Assembly (NCBI GenBank): GCA_964586675.1
Contig: CAZPHQ010000013.1
Span: forward strand, 1 to 64,000
Length of the DNA stretch: 64,000 nucleotides
Origin: JADLGH01 sp964586675
GTDB taxonomy: Bacteria; Desulfobacterota_D; UBA1144; Nemesobacterales; UBA2774
Direction of reading: 5' to 3'
The notes under the pieces were generated by a model. The model made no database searches, was not told the origin of the DNA, and saw only the letters and a program-made list of their open reading frames with translations. Made by a program: the position numbers and the translations under genes. Below are positions 26,151-35,341 of the stretch, in pieces (within the stretch, counting starts at the first letter, position 1; each line of letters opens with the position of its first letter).

Positions 26151-27458
26151 TCAGTCTATAGCGCCTTTGTACGACCAGTCGAGAAGCTCTATCGGATGGG
26201 CGGTCTTCATTTCGAGGCCCTTCTGACGTATGCCCTTTTCGATTTGTAGAAGGCACCCCGGATTCCCGGCCACGAGATAATCGGCCTTCGTTTCCTCGAC
26301 GTGAGACGTTTTCCGTGCGAGTAGCTTCCTCGACATCTCCGGCTGAACGAGGTTGTAGATCCCCGCGCTCCCGCAGCAGACGTCCGACTCTGTAAGCTCC
26401 GTGAACTCCAGCCCCGGTATCTGCCTGATAATGCTCCTCGGCTGGTCCTTTATTCTTTGCGCGTGCCCGAGGTGGCATGCGTCCTGGTATGTGACCCTGA
26501 TATTGAGGTCTTTCAGCTCCCCCGTCAGCCCCGCCTCGGCCAAGAACTCCATAACATCCCTGGCCTTTGCCGAGATCGCCTCTGCCCTTTCAGCGTATTC
26601 GGGGTCGTCCTTCAAAATATGGCCGTACTCCTTTATCGTCGAGCCGCACCCGGCGGAGTTTATTATCAATGCGTCGACTTCGAGGCCCTCGAATTTCCTT
26701 ATGAGGCCCTTCGCGAAATCCCTCCCCTCGGAGAGCCTTCCTGAATGCACTGAAAGCGCGCCGCAGCAGCCCTGCCCCTCCGGGATGATGACCTCGCACC
26801 CGTTCTCCGCGAGCACTCTCACAGTCGCCTCGTTCGTCCGGTTAAAAAAGACGCTCTGGACGCACCCTGTCAGGAGCGCGACCCTGAATCGTTTCTTGCC
26901 CTTCGCCGGGACGACTTCCGGCAGCGGCCCGGGAGGGAGGAGCGAGTTCACCCTCGGCAGCATCTCGCCCATCTGCGCGAGGTTGTCCGAAACAGCCCGG
27001 AGAATCCCGGAGGACTCGACGACTCGCCTTATGCCGAGCCTCTCGTATATATAAAAGAATGGCGTCATGAGTTTCAGCCGCTGCGGATAGGGGAAGAGTG
27101 AAAAGATCAGCGAGCGGAAGAGCCTCTGGAAGAGCGGCCTCTCGTAGCGCCTTTCTATCTGCGAGCGGCCCGCCTCTATGAGGCTCCCGTACTGCACCCC
27201 GGACGGGCACGCGGGCATGCACGCGAGGCACCCGAGGCACTTGTCGAGGTGCATAACGAGCGAGCCTTCGAGCGGTATCCTCCCCTCGCCGGCCGTTTTC
27301 ATGAGATATATCCTTCCCCGGGGCGAATCGAGCTCGCTGCCCGTTTCGAGATACGTCGGGCACGAAGCGAGGCAGAAGCCGCAGTGGACGCAGTCGTCTA
27401 TAAGCCCCGGGCTCGGCCTGTCGATATTGTCGAAAGCTCTATACGCAGCGCTTTCCAT
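26151..27458 (-). CDS. glcF: glycolate oxidase iron-sulfur subunit GlcF
   Basis: GlcF carries electrons from the glycolate dehydrogenase flavin subunits to the respiratory chain. The 435-residue protein has two 4Fe-4S motifs: CVHCGFCLASCP (near 22) and CLGCLACMPACP (near 73). Two C-terminal cysteine-rich CCG domains follow: GCCGALSVHSGR and CCGSAGIYNLVQP. The order of domains and size match GlcF. It is the last gene of a minus-strand set glcD-glcE-DUF3891-glcF. Confidence 0.95.
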   Translation of the reverse strand: MESAAYRAFDNIDRPSPGLIDDCVHCGFCLASCPTYLETGSELDSPRGRIYLMKTAGEGRIPLEGSLVMHLDKCLGCLACMPACPSGVQYGSLIEAGRSQIERRYERPLFQRLFRSLIFSLFPYPQRLKLMTPFFYIYERLGIRRVVESSGILRAVSDNLAQMGEMLPRVNSLLPPGPLPEVVPAKGKKRFRVALLTGCVQSVFFNRTNEATVRVLAENGCEVIIPEGQGCCGALSVHSGRLSEGRDFAKGLIRKFEGLEVDALIINSAGCGSTIKEYGHILKDDPEYAERAEAISAKARDVMEFLAEAGLTGELKDLNIRVTYQDACHLGHAQRIKDQPRSIIRQIPGLEFTELTESDVCCGSAGIYNLVQPEMSRKLLARKTSHVEETKADYLVAGNPGCLLQIEKGIRQKGLEMKTAHPIELLDWSYKGAID

Positions 27459-27469
27459 ATTCTAAAGGT

Positions 27470-28240
27470 TTAGCCTTTTCCGATGGTGAAATCAAGGGCG
27501 GCGGGCTCGGCGTCATTCAAGGCACGCCGGAGATCGTCGTCGCTTTCGAACGCTTTCTGTTCGAGACGAAGCGCCGGGACGCTGCACTTTATCACGGGCG
27601 CTGTAAACGGATACGGGTCCATCTTGAAATTGAAGCCGTCCGGGGAAGTCATTTTAATCGCGGCGACCTCGCCGTCGTAATTCACTGGGACGTCCTTTAT
27701 CTCCATTTCTTCCCAGCCGTGACAGAGCGTGAGCGATATGATGTCCCCGACCTGGACGAACCTGAGGTTGATTTTCACGTCCGGCGGGAAAGCGCTTATC
27801 TCGTTCGACTTTAGCTCTACTCCCAGGTTCCCGGAGACGAACTCGTCGATCTCGCGCCCGAGCATCTTCGCCGAGCCGTTCCCCGGGTTCTTGTTGAGCG
27901 ACTTCTCGTTGAACCTGTCGAAGTGAAGCGCGATGAGAGAAGAGGCGTAGGGATGCTCCCCGGCGTGGCCGAGGTAGGAGCCCTTCCAGATATCGTACTG
28001 GTCCCGGGATTCCATCTCCATGAAATTGGCCGGGTATCCGTTCTCGGGGTTTATCTTCGGGCACGAGTCCCAGTCCTTCCAGCCCGAGTCGTGCTCCGTG
28101 ACTGCGAAAATCACCTCGCCATACGGACGGGGCTCCGAGAACAGGTCATTCCCCCAGAGGGCGATGATCTCCCCCGCCAGCACCGCGTGGTCGTGCTGTG
28201 TTACGAGTATCCAATCTTCGCTGTCTTTTCTTCTGATCAT
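27470..28240 (-). CDS. DUF3891 family protein
   Basis: The 256-residue protein matches the DUF3891 pattern: WILVTQHDHAVLAGEIIALWG at the N-terminus, then VTEHDSGWKDWD, and a central SLIALHFDRF. Conserved His and Asp residues (QHDH, EHDSGW, HFDRF) recall a metal-binding helical hydrolase fold, but no activity is known to me. It lies 11 bases upstream of glcF and downstream of glcE in the glycolate oxidase set, which hints at a linked metabolic or protective role. Confidence 0.82.
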   Translation of the reverse strand: MIRRKDSEDWILVTQHDHAVLAGEIIALWGNDLFSEPRPYGEVIFAVTEHDSGWKDWDSCPKINPENGYPANFMEMESRDQYDIWKGSYLGHAGEHPYASSLIALHFDRFNEKSLNKNPGNGSAKMLGREIDEFVSGNLGVELKSNEISAFPPDVKINLRFVQVGDIISLTLCHGWEEMEIKDVPVNYDGEVAAIKMTSPDGFNFKMDPYPFTAPVIKCSVPALRLEQKAFESDDDLRRALNDAEPAALDFTIGKG

Positions 28241-28336
28241 ATCGCGGCGCGGCGAACGGGGCCATTCGCCGAAAGCCCAATTATGCTAACAAAGGGGACG
28301 AACGCCCGCAAGCGTTTTTTTGACCGTAGATAATAT

Positions 28337-29662
28337 TTATACGAGCCTGCCGGGATTAAGGATGTTAAAGGGGTCGAAGCCGGATTTTATCCTTTTCATG
28401 AGCGCGTACCCCGAGCCGAGGTCGCCCCACACTCCCGCCGCGGTTTTCACGTCGTAAGGCGCGTCATTTATGACCAGCGTTCCGCCTCCCGATTCCGCGA
28501 CCATCCGGAGGGAATCTATCGCGGATGCGAGCGCGTGATTATCTCCATGAAGCGCTATCATAACTATCCCGTTCCCCGCGCGGGCCGAGGCGAGGGCCTC
28601 GACGCCGCCTTCACGCAGCATCTCGATTACCTTAAAGACTGACGGGACCTCGTTTATGACTACCCCGGCCTTGCAGACGGCCCTGCCCTCTCGGGCGGCG
28701 CCGCCGGGAAATTCCCTTATCTCGCTCCAGAAAGAATCCTCGTCGCCGCCTTCGACTACGTGCGCCTCCGCGCCGTGCCTGGCGAGTATTCCGTTCACTA
28801 ATTCCACCTGATCCCTGACAGCCTTTTCGACGTTCGCTATCCGGACGGCCAGGTGATAGGGGCCGCGCTTCATGAACGCGCCGGCGCTAGCGGAAACGGC
28901 TTCGGCCAGGGCGGGGGTAATGTGTTCGAGGGAGGTCATGACGAGATCGGAATTGAGGAGAGATTTCACGGCGGCGTGCGAATCCTCGAGGGAGCCGAAG
29001 CCCGCTATGCATGTCCGGGAATATTCGGGGACCGGGTAGAGCCTGAATGTCGCTTCGACGAGTATGCCGAGCGTCCCGAGCGAGCCGACGAAGAGCTTCG
29101 GAAGGTCGTAGCCCGCGACGTTTTTCACAACCTTCGCCCCGCCGCTGAATATGCTCCCGTCCGCCCTGACTGCCTTCATGCCTATGAGAAGCTCGCGCGT
29201 CGTTCCGTACCTTAGCCTCTCGGGGCCGCTGTCGTTCGAGGCGATTATTCCGCCGAGCGTGGCTCCCCGCCCGACATGTGGCGGATCGACCGGGAGGAAC
29301 TGTCCCTTCCCGCCGAGCCCTTCCTGGAACGCCGCGAGGGTCATGCCGCACTCGGCTGTAGCAACCAGGTCGGCCGATTCGTGCTCCAGTATCCTGTTCA
29401 GCCTTTTGACGGAGAGCGCGGCGTCCGCCCTCGTGACGGTATCCCCGAGCCCGCGCTTCGTGTTGGAGCCCATGGGCACCACCGAAAGCGAATCGCGGGA
29501 GGCCGCCTTCATTATCTCCGCGACCTCTTCGACGCTCCCGGGGAATAGAACTATTCGCGGAGCCACGCCGCCGACGGAATAGGCCTCCGCCTCGGGGCCG
29601 GATATAACGTTCTCCCCGCCCACTATCCCGGCAAGATTGTTAAGTACCGCGCTGTCGCCCAT
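28337..29662 (-). CDS. glcE: glycolate oxidase FAD-binding subunit GlcE
   Basis: GlcE is the second flavoprotein of glycolate dehydrogenase. It has the PCMH-type FAD-binding fold: SVVPMGSNTKRGLGD, LPVDPPHVGRGATLGGIIASNDSGPERLRYGTTRELLIGM and AGYDLPKLFVGSLGTLGILVEATFRL. The C-terminal region ends DPFNILNPGRLV, the usual end of this family. At about 442 residues it is longer than E. coli GlcE. I chose ATG 29662; an in-frame TTG lies 6 bases upstream. Confidence 0.93.
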   Translation of the reverse strand: MGDSAVLNNLAGIVGGENVISGPEAEAYSVGGVAPRIVLFPGSVEEVAEIMKAASRDSLSVVPMGSNTKRGLGDTVTRADAALSVKRLNRILEHESADLVATAECGMTLAAFQEGLGGKGQFLPVDPPHVGRGATLGGIIASNDSGPERLRYGTTRELLIGMKAVRADGSIFSGGAKVVKNVAGYDLPKLFVGSLGTLGILVEATFRLYPVPEYSRTCIAGFGSLEDSHAAVKSLLNSDLVMTSLEHITPALAEAVSASAGAFMKRGPYHLAVRIANVEKAVRDQVELVNGILARHGAEAHVVEGGDEDSFWSEIREFPGGAAREGRAVCKAGVVINEVPSVFKVIEMLREGGVEALASARAGNGIVMIALHGDNHALASAIDSLRMVAESGGGTLVINDAPYDVKTAAGVWGDLGSGYALMKRIKSGFDPFNILNPGRLV

Positions 29663-29716
29663 GTTCAAGGATTTTAATACATAGCATTCGGCAAGAATTC
29701 AAATCGGAGGCGGAGA

Positions 29717-31213
29717 TTAGAACAATTCCCCGACGCCCGCCTTCTGAAGGGGATGTTCGGTGTAGTGTTTGTGGCCCTGCTCGACGCACGTCCTCGGCGT
29801 CGGGAAAACCTTCCCGGGGTTGGAAAGCCCCTTCGGGTCGAACGAGCAGCGGACGACGTTCATCGCGTCGAGGTCGTTCTCGGCGAACATCTCGCCCATG
29901 TATATCTTCTTGTCGCTGCCGACGCCGTGCTCGCCCGTTATGCTCCCCCCGGCGTCTACGCAGGCTCTCAGAATCTTCCCGGCAAGCTCGTGCGCCTTCT
30001 CGGACTCCCCTTCGTTCGCGGCGCTGTATAAAACGAGCGGATGGAGGTTCCCGTCGCCCGCGTGAAAGACGTTCGCCACTTTGAGGCCGTATTCCCTGCT
30101 GAGAGCTTCGACCTTCCCCAGCACCTCCGAGAGCTTGCTCCTCGGTATGACGCCGTCCTGAACGTAGTAGTGCGAGCTAACCCTCCCCATCGCCGGGAAG
30201 GCGTTCTTCCGCCCCTTCCAGAAGAGGTCCCTTTCCCTGGCGTCTTTCGCCATCTTTATAAGAACTGCGTTATTCTCCCGGAGCACTTCTTCGACTATCG
30301 GCATCTCGGCTTCGACTCCAGCCGCCGGCCCGTCAAGCTCGACGAGCAGTATCGACCCCGCATCGACGGGATATCCCGCGTGAACGGCCTCTTCCACGGA
30401 CCGTATGCAGAGGTTGTCCATTATCTCCAGCCCCGCCGGGATGACTCCCCTCGCCGTTATGCCGGAAACTGCGGCGCCGGCATCCTCTATCCTGTCGAAC
30501 GCCGCAAGGAAGGTTTTCACTGTCTCGGGTTTCCTTACTATTCTGAGGACGACCTTTGTCACGATTCCGAGCAGCCCCTCGGAGCCGACCACGAGGCCTG
30601 TCAGATCGTACCCCGGCCTGTCGAGCGTCTTCCCGCCCGTCTCTATTATCTCGCCACCGGGCAGCACGACTTCAAGGCCGAGGACGTGGTTCGTCGTCAC
30701 GCCGTACTTCAGGCAGTGCACACCGCCCGAGTTCTCGGCGACGTTCCCGCCTATCGTGCAGGCGACCTGGCTCGAAGGGTCTGGGGCGTAGTAGTAGCTG
30801 TAGGCGCTGACGGCCTTGGTAACGTTGATGTTTACGACCCCCGGCTCGACGACGACGCGTTCATTCTGGATGTCTACTTCGAGGATCCTGTTCATGCGGG
30901 ATAGAGAGATGACCACCCCCTCTTCAGCCGGAAGCGCCCCGCCGGAAAGCCCCGTCCCGGCCCCTCTCGGAACGAAGGGCACGTTCTCTTCGTAACAGAG
31001 TCTGAGGACACCTGAAACCTCGGCCGCACTCTTCGGGAGCACCACGAACATCGGGATTATCCTCATGCCCGTAAGGGCGTCGGCGTCGTAGGCTATGAGC
31101 TCGTCCCCGGCGGATACGACCCCGTCCTTTCCGAGAATGTTTTCGAGCTTTTTCCCGAAGCCGAGCTTCCACCCGGGCGTTCTCTTATGGTATGATTTAT
31201 TAAGCGGTTCCAT
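29717..31213 (-). CDS. glcD: glycolate oxidase subunit GlcD
   Basis: GlcD is the catalytic FAD subunit oxidising glycolate (or D-lactate) to glyoxylate. The 498-residue protein shows VPFVPRGAGTGLSGGALP, PDPSSQVACTIGGNVAENSGGVHCLKYGVT, GYDLTGLVVGSEGLLGIVTKVVLRI and NVFHAGDGNLHPL, followed by GGSITGEHGVGSDK. All are diagnostic of the GlcD/DLD family. It is the first gene of the minus-strand glc set. No glycolate permease or GlcC regulator is in the window. Confidence 0.96.
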   Translation of the reverse strand: MEPLNKSYHKRTPGWKLGFGKKLENILGKDGVVSAGDELIAYDADALTGMRIIPMFVVLPKSAAEVSGVLRLCYEENVPFVPRGAGTGLSGGALPAEEGVVISLSRMNRILEVDIQNERVVVEPGVVNINVTKAVSAYSYYYAPDPSSQVACTIGGNVAENSGGVHCLKYGVTTNHVLGLEVVLPGGEIIETGGKTLDRPGYDLTGLVVGSEGLLGIVTKVVLRIVRKPETVKTFLAAFDRIEDAGAAVSGITARGVIPAGLEIMDNLCIRSVEEAVHAGYPVDAGSILLVELDGPAAGVEAEMPIVEEVLRENNAVLIKMAKDARERDLFWKGRKNAFPAMGRVSSHYYVQDGVIPRSKLSEVLGKVEALSREYGLKVANVFHAGDGNLHPLVLYSAANEGESEKAHELAGKILRACVDAGGSITGEHGVGSDKKIYMGEMFAENDLDAMNVVRCSFDPKGLSNPGKVFPTPRTCVEQGHKHYTEHPLQKAGVGELF

Positions 31214-31286
31214 GGCTGTTCCCTTTCAAATGATTATAGCACCCGGGTGGCTTCGAGACCAATCGGCGGCGCAGGCCGCCCCCGGC

Positions 31287-31314
31287 TTGACAATCGGTGT
31301 GGAGACGGTAAATT
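31287..31314 (+). promoter_or_regulatory. candidate promoter for rplM-rpsI-inositol-phosphate synthase
   Basis: A consensus TTGACA (31287-31292) is followed after 16 bases by TAAATT (31309-31314), 36 bases before the rplM start. The -35 is perfect; the -10 is weak. Confidence 0.45.
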
Positions 31315-31349
31315 TCACTGTTTAATCCTAAAGATTTGAGGCGTGAAAA

Positions 31350-31778
31350 ATGAGCAGCTACATGGCGCGAAGTGAAGATTTCGAGAAAAAATGGTACATC
31401 ATAGATGGTGAAGGCAAGACTGTGGGCAGGCTTTCAACCAAAATTGCCAGGTTACTGAGAGGCAAGGAAAAGCCCCAGTTCACCCCGCATGCCGACATCG
31501 GCGACTTCGTCATCGTAGTCAACGCCGACAAGGTGAAGTTCACCGGGAAGAAGTGGGAGCAGAAGAAGTACTACTGGCACACCGGGTACCCGGGCGGGAT
31601 AAAGTCTATAACGGCAAACGACCTCGCCAAGAAGAAGCCTGAAGAGATAATCAGGAAAGCCGTCTGGGGAATGCTTCCCAAGAACAAAATGCAGGATAAA
31701 CTCATCAGCAGGCTGAAGGTTTACACGGGAACGGAGCATCCGCACGTCTCGCAGCAGCCTGAGAACCTGGAGGTTTGA
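31350..31778 (+). CDS. rplM: 50S ribosomal protein L13
   Basis: L13 is an early-assembly protein of the large subunit. The 142-residue length is standard. WYIIDGEGKTVGRLSTKIARLLRGK, VVNADKVKFTGKKW, YYWHTGYPGGIKS and AVWGMLPKNK are family signatures. GAGGCG lies upstream of the ATG. rpsI follows after 8 bases, the usual rplM-rpsI pairing. Confidence 0.98.
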   Translation: MSSYMARSEDFEKKWYIIDGEGKTVGRLSTKIARLLRGKEKPQFTPHADIGDFVIVVNADKVKFTGKKWEQKKYYWHTGYPGGIKSITANDLAKKKPEEIIRKAVWGMLPKNKMQDKLISRLKVYTGTEHPHVSQQPENLEV

Positions 31779-31786
31779 CCACTAAC

Positions 31787-32179
31787 ATGGCCGAAGTGAA
31801 CTACTACGGAACAGGAAGAAGAAAGACGTCCACCGCGCGCGTATGGCTCCGCCCGGGCGACGGAAAAATTTCCATCAACAGCAGGGAAGCCGCCGAATAT
31901 TTCCCGAGGGAATCGTGGCTCCTTCATGCGCTCGAGCCCCTTCAGACGACACAGACCAGGGGCAAGTTCAACGTCACAGTCGACGTCAAGGGCGGAGGGC
32001 TCACAGGCCAGGCCGGCGCTGTAAGGCACGGCATAGCGAGGGCGCTTCTCGAGGCCGACGGAACCTACAGAAAGCCTCTCAAGGTCGCGGGCCAGCTTAC
32101 GAGAGACCCGCGTATGGTCGAAAGGAAGAAGTACGGACTCAAGAAAGCGAGAAAGGGACCGCAGTTCTCAAAGAGGTAA
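31787..32179 (+). CDS. rpsI: 30S ribosomal protein S9
   Basis: S9 contacts the P-site tRNA anticodon through its C-terminal tail. YYGTGRRKTSTARVWLRPG, GGGLTGQAGAVRHGIARALL, DPRMVERKKYGLKKARKGPQFSKR are all typical, and the basic SKR ending is intact. ATG 31787 was chosen because homologues begin just before YYGTGRRK and GGAGG lies at 31769-31773. Confidence 0.98.
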   Translation: MAEVNYYGTGRRKTSTARVWLRPGDGKISINSREAAEYFPRESWLLHALEPLQTTQTRGKFNVTVDVKGGGLTGQAGAVRHGIARALLEADGTYRKPLKVAGQLTRDPRMVERKKYGLKKARKGPQFSKR

Positions 32180-32187
32180 TTTTCGTC

Positions 32188-33537
32188 TTGGCCGAAACTA
32201 AAAAGAAGAAGTCCACCAAAAAAGAAAGGAAAATACAGGCCCCCAAGGGCAAGCTCGGTGTTCTCATACCGGGCATGGGCGGCGCCGTCAGCACAACGTT
32301 CATCGCCGGAGTCGAAGCCATAAGGCGCGGCATCGGGAAGCCCATCGGCTCCCTCACACAGATGGCCCGTATCAGGCTCGGGAAGAGGACAGAAAAGAAA
32401 TCCCCACTCATTAAGGATTTCATAGACCTCGCCGAGCTCGACGACCTGGTCTTCACAGGCTGGGATATCTATTCCGATAACTGCTACGAAGCCGCCGTAA
32501 AGGCCGGAGTCCTCGAAAGGGACCAGATCGAAGCCTTAAGGGAGCCGCTCGAAAAGCTGAAGCCGCTTCCTGCCGTATTCAGCAGGAAGTATGTGAAGAA
32601 TCTCGACGGCAGGCACCTCAAGAAAGGCAAGACGAAGATGGACCTCGCCAAACAGGTCATCGAAGACATCGAAAAGTTCAGGAAAGAAAGCGGCGTTTCG
32701 CGGCTCGTCATGGTATGGTGCGGAAGCACGGAGATTTATATTAAACAGTCGCCCGTGCACGAGAGCCTGAATTCCTTCGAAAAAGGGCTCAAGGAAAACC
32801 ACGACGATATAGCCCCGAGCATGATTTACGCCTACGCCGCGCTCAAATGCGGCGTGCCCTACGCCAACGGAGCGCCGAATCTATCGGTAGACGTACCGGC
32901 GCTTATGGACCTCGCCAAGAAGAACGGGGTTCCGATCGCGGGGAAGGATTTCAAGACCGGGCAGACTCTCATGAAAACAATACTCGCCCCGGGCCTCAAG
33001 AGCCGTATGATAGGCCTTCACGGCTGGTTTTCGACGAACATACTCGGGAACCGCGACGGCGAGGTGCTCGACGACCCTTATTCCTTCAAAACGAAGGAAG
33101 AGAGCAAGTTGAGCGTTCTCGAATACATGTTTCAGCCGGAGCTTTATCCCGATCTATACTCCGACTATTACCATAAAGTCAGGATCAACTACTACCCTCC
33201 GAGGGGCGACGCGAAGGAAGCCTGGGACAATATCGACATATTCGGCTGGCTCGGCTATCCGATGCAGATAAAGGTCAACTTCCTCTGCCGCGACAGCATC
33301 CTCGCGGCCCCGATAGTGCTCGACCTCGTGCTGTTTTTAGACCTCGCCAGCAGGGCGAAATTCGACGGCATACAGGAATGGCTCTCGTTTTACTTCAAGA
33401 GCCCGATGCACGGAGAGGGGCTCTATCCCGAGCACGATCTCTTCATCCAGCTCATGAAGCTGAAAAACACCCTGAGATACTTAAAGGGCGAAGAGCTCAT
33501 CACGCACCTCGGCCTCGACTACTACAACCTGATGTAA
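32188..33537 (+). CDS. inositol-3-phosphate synthase (myo-inositol-1-phosphate synthase)
   Basis: This NAD-dependent enzyme cyclises glucose 6-phosphate to inositol 1-phosphate (the L-1/D-3 form). The protein has an N-terminal Rossmann motif (VLIPGMGGAVSTTFIAG), then MVWCGSTEIY, GVPYANGAPNLSVDVPAL, the catalytic-lysine region AGKDFKTGQTLMKT, LGNRDGEVLDDP and the C-terminal PMHGEGLYPEHDLFIQLMKLKNTL, all matching the family. The most likely start is TTG 32188, giving a lysine-rich N-terminus, with AGAGG upstream. It follows rpsI by 8 bases, so it is probably transcribed with ribosomal proteins, an unusual location. Confidence 0.9.
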   Translation: MAETKKKKSTKKERKIQAPKGKLGVLIPGMGGAVSTTFIAGVEAIRRGIGKPIGSLTQMARIRLGKRTEKKSPLIKDFIDLAELDDLVFTGWDIYSDNCYEAAVKAGVLERDQIEALREPLEKLKPLPAVFSRKYVKNLDGRHLKKGKTKMDLAKQVIEDIEKFRKESGVSRLVMVWCGSTEIYIKQSPVHESLNSFEKGLKENHDDIAPSMIYAYAALKCGVPYANGAPNLSVDVPALMDLAKKNGVPIAGKDFKTGQTLMKTILAPGLKSRMIGLHGWFSTNILGNRDGEVLDDPYSFKTKEESKLSVLEYMFQPELYPDLYSDYYHKVRINYYPPRGDAKEAWDNIDIFGWLGYPMQIKVNFLCRDSILAAPIVLDLVLFLDLASRAKFDGIQEWLSFYFKSPMHGEGLYPEHDLFIQLMKLKNTLRYLKGEELITHLGLDYYNLM

Positions 33538-33603
33538 TCAGGGCTGTAGTAAATTAGATTCCAGCGGGGAATTTATTACAGGAGAGCTGCGTCGTCCGGC
33601 GGG

Positions 33604-33666
33604 AGAGTTTTATGCGGCCTGTGCGGCACGCGTGACGGTAGAGTTTTACGCAGCCTGCGCGGCGCG
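33604..33666 (+). repeat. two-copy tandem repeat, 36-base period
   Basis: AGAGTTTTATGCGGCCTGTG (33604) recurs 36 bases later as AGAGTTTTACGCAGCCTGCG (33640); the 27-base alignable parts differ at about four positions. It sits in the 177-base gap between the inositol-phosphate synthase and the convergent methyltransferase. A weak AT-rich hairpin (33546-33579) precedes it. Confidence 0.6.
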
Positions 33667-33714
33667 GGAGATTTTTACCTTCGGATGAAGCTGCCCAAGG
33701 AAGCTACGCGGTTA

Positions 33715-34593
33715 TCAGACCTGGGAGCTGATCGCGAGCCACTTGCGGGTGATGTAGAGATTTCCGTCGCTGTCCCTTTCGCCGTGAAGCTCGAGAGCGG
33801 GCTGAACGGCCTCCCTCATCGCGCGTACGGCCTCGTCGACGGGATAGCCCCTGAGAGCGCCGGCAGCGTACTGCTGGAAGGAGCTGATGTATTCCCAGGC
33901 CTCCCTCTTCATATCGACGGCGAATTCCTTGGCTTCCACGAGCTTGAATCCCGACTGCTGAACCAGCTCCTCGTAATACGCCCTCGGGAGGAACTTGGAA
34001 GCCTCCGTCCTGGAATCGTCCCTCAGCCTGCTTACACCCCTGTCCTTAAGGTACTGGACGGCGGTCTTGACCTGCGTGCGGTAAAACGGCAGCGTCTCGA
34101 GCGGCCTCGCCTCTTCGTAAAACGCCGTGTTGAAGAAGAAGAATCCGCCCGGCCTGAGCGCCCTTTTGATTCTCTTGACGCTATCGAGCTGGTCCTGCTC
34201 GGAAAGGTAGTGTATGCCGTTCCCCCAGACAGCTATGTCTATGCTGTTGTCGGCGAGTGTCATATCCTCGACGGACGAGTGAACTAGTTTTAATCTGTCG
34301 ACTGTCTTTTCGAGCTTCGACTGGGCGAGCTTGAGGGCTTCGCCGGACTGGTCGAGGCACATTACCGCCGCCTTCCGCCAGCTCACGGGAAGATAATCGA
34401 ATACGATCTGAACCATCGTCCCCGCGCCGGTCGCGATATCGAGTATGGCATCGATGCCGTCGGTGCCCTTTCTCTTCATCAGCTCGACCCAGCTGGAAAT
34501 ACAATCGCCGTTCACCTGCCTGTATTCTTCGGTGTCCGCGAAAGGCTCGTAGTCGTATTTTTCCCTTATCTCTTCCATTATCAACCTCTGCAT
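33715..34593 (-). CDS. class I SAM-dependent methyltransferase
   Basis: The 292-residue protein has the Rossmann SAM motif AILDIATGAGTMVQIVFDYLP near residues 44-64, an acidic post-II residue in VMCLDQSGEALKLAQSKLE, and motif IV-like NSIDIAVWGNGIHYL. The C-terminal half (about 170-290) is helical and not typical of small-molecule methyltransferases. The substrate is unknown. A second methyltransferase at 47530-48270 is only distantly similar. Confidence 0.85.
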   Translation of the reverse strand: MQRLIMEEIREKYDYEPFADTEEYRQVNGDCISSWVELMKRKGTDGIDAILDIATGAGTMVQIVFDYLPVSWRKAAVMCLDQSGEALKLAQSKLEKTVDRLKLVHSSVEDMTLADNSIDIAVWGNGIHYLSEQDQLDSVKRIKRALRPGGFFFFNTAFYEEARPLETLPFYRTQVKTAVQYLKDRGVSRLRDDSRTEASKFLPRAYYEELVQQSGFKLVEAKEFAVDMKREAWEYISSFQQYAAGALRGYPVDEAVRAMREAVQPALELHGERDSDGNLYITRKWLAISSQV

Positions 34594-34699
34594 CTATTCA
34601 CTCCCCAATCACTTACTTATATGAAATTTCCGCTTGCGGATTATACCATACCGACCGCTAAAAACAACAATACGGGTTCCCCGGGCGGGGAACTACATA

Positions 34700-35341
34700 T
34701 TATACCCCACGTTTGTTTCCCCAGAGAATTTTATGAAGCTGCGGCAGAACCCGGACTCTTTCCAGCCTGTCTGAAAGCACCCGGTCTGTCAGCGCGCCGA
34801 GACCCTCGCCGCCCACCGGCTGGAATATAATATTCGCCTGAATTTCATTCTCGGATATGACTTTTTTTGCGTACTCGTAATCGGCGGCGTCGCCTATGAC
34901 GAACTTCAGCTGGTCGCCGGGGCGGAGCTTCTGGAAGAGCTCGAAATCCATTCTCTCCTCCATGCCGGACCCCGGGCATTTGCAGTCCATGCTTATGACT
35001 GTATTGTCGCCCCAGAACGCGGGCGGGGGCATCCTGTGCCCGCTCGTTTCGAGGACGATGCTGTAGCCCTCCCGCGTGAGTATCTCCGCCATCGCCGCCG
35101 CTTCCTTCGCCTGTATAAGCGGCTCGCCGCCCGTGATGCAGACACGCCTGCACCGGTAGGACGCGATCTCCGCGACGACATCCTCCAGCGGCATGTCTTT
35201 AAAGTCTCTTCCCTCGACGGCGTACATCGTATCGCACCACGAGCAGCGGAGGTCGCACGCGAAGAGCCTGACGAAAACAGTCGGCAGCCCTATCTCTATC
35301 CCCTCCCCCTGGAGGGAGAAAAATATCTCGCTTATCTTCAT
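34700..35341 (-). CDS. queE: 7-carboxy-7-deazaguanine synthase
   Basis: QueE is a radical-SAM enzyme that forms the deazaguanine ring in queuosine precursor synthesis. The protein starts MKISEIFFSLQGEGIEIGLPTVFVRL, has the cluster motif CDLRCSWCDT (a CxxxCxxC pattern when read from the first Cys) near residue 30, and ITGGEPLIQ. I chose ATG 35341 because it matches the family start and overlaps the queC stop by 4 bases (ATGA), giving translational coupling. queD and queF are not in the window. Confidence 0.93.
   Translation of the reverse strand: MKISEIFFSLQGEGIEIGLPTVFVRLFACDLRCSWCDTMYAVEGRDFKDMPLEDVVAEIASYRCRRVCITGGEPLIQAKEAAAMAEILTREGYSIVLETSGHRMPPPAFWGDNTVISMDCKCPGSGMEERMDFELFQKLRPGDQLKFVIGDAADYEYAKKVISENEIQANIIFQPVGGEGLGALTDRVLSDRLERVRVLPQLHKILWGNKRGV

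Noticed and set aside
31843..32187. upstream extension of the inositol-phosphate synthase frame
   Set aside because: It overlaps rpsI in another frame and has no similarity to the synthase; the real start is near 32188.
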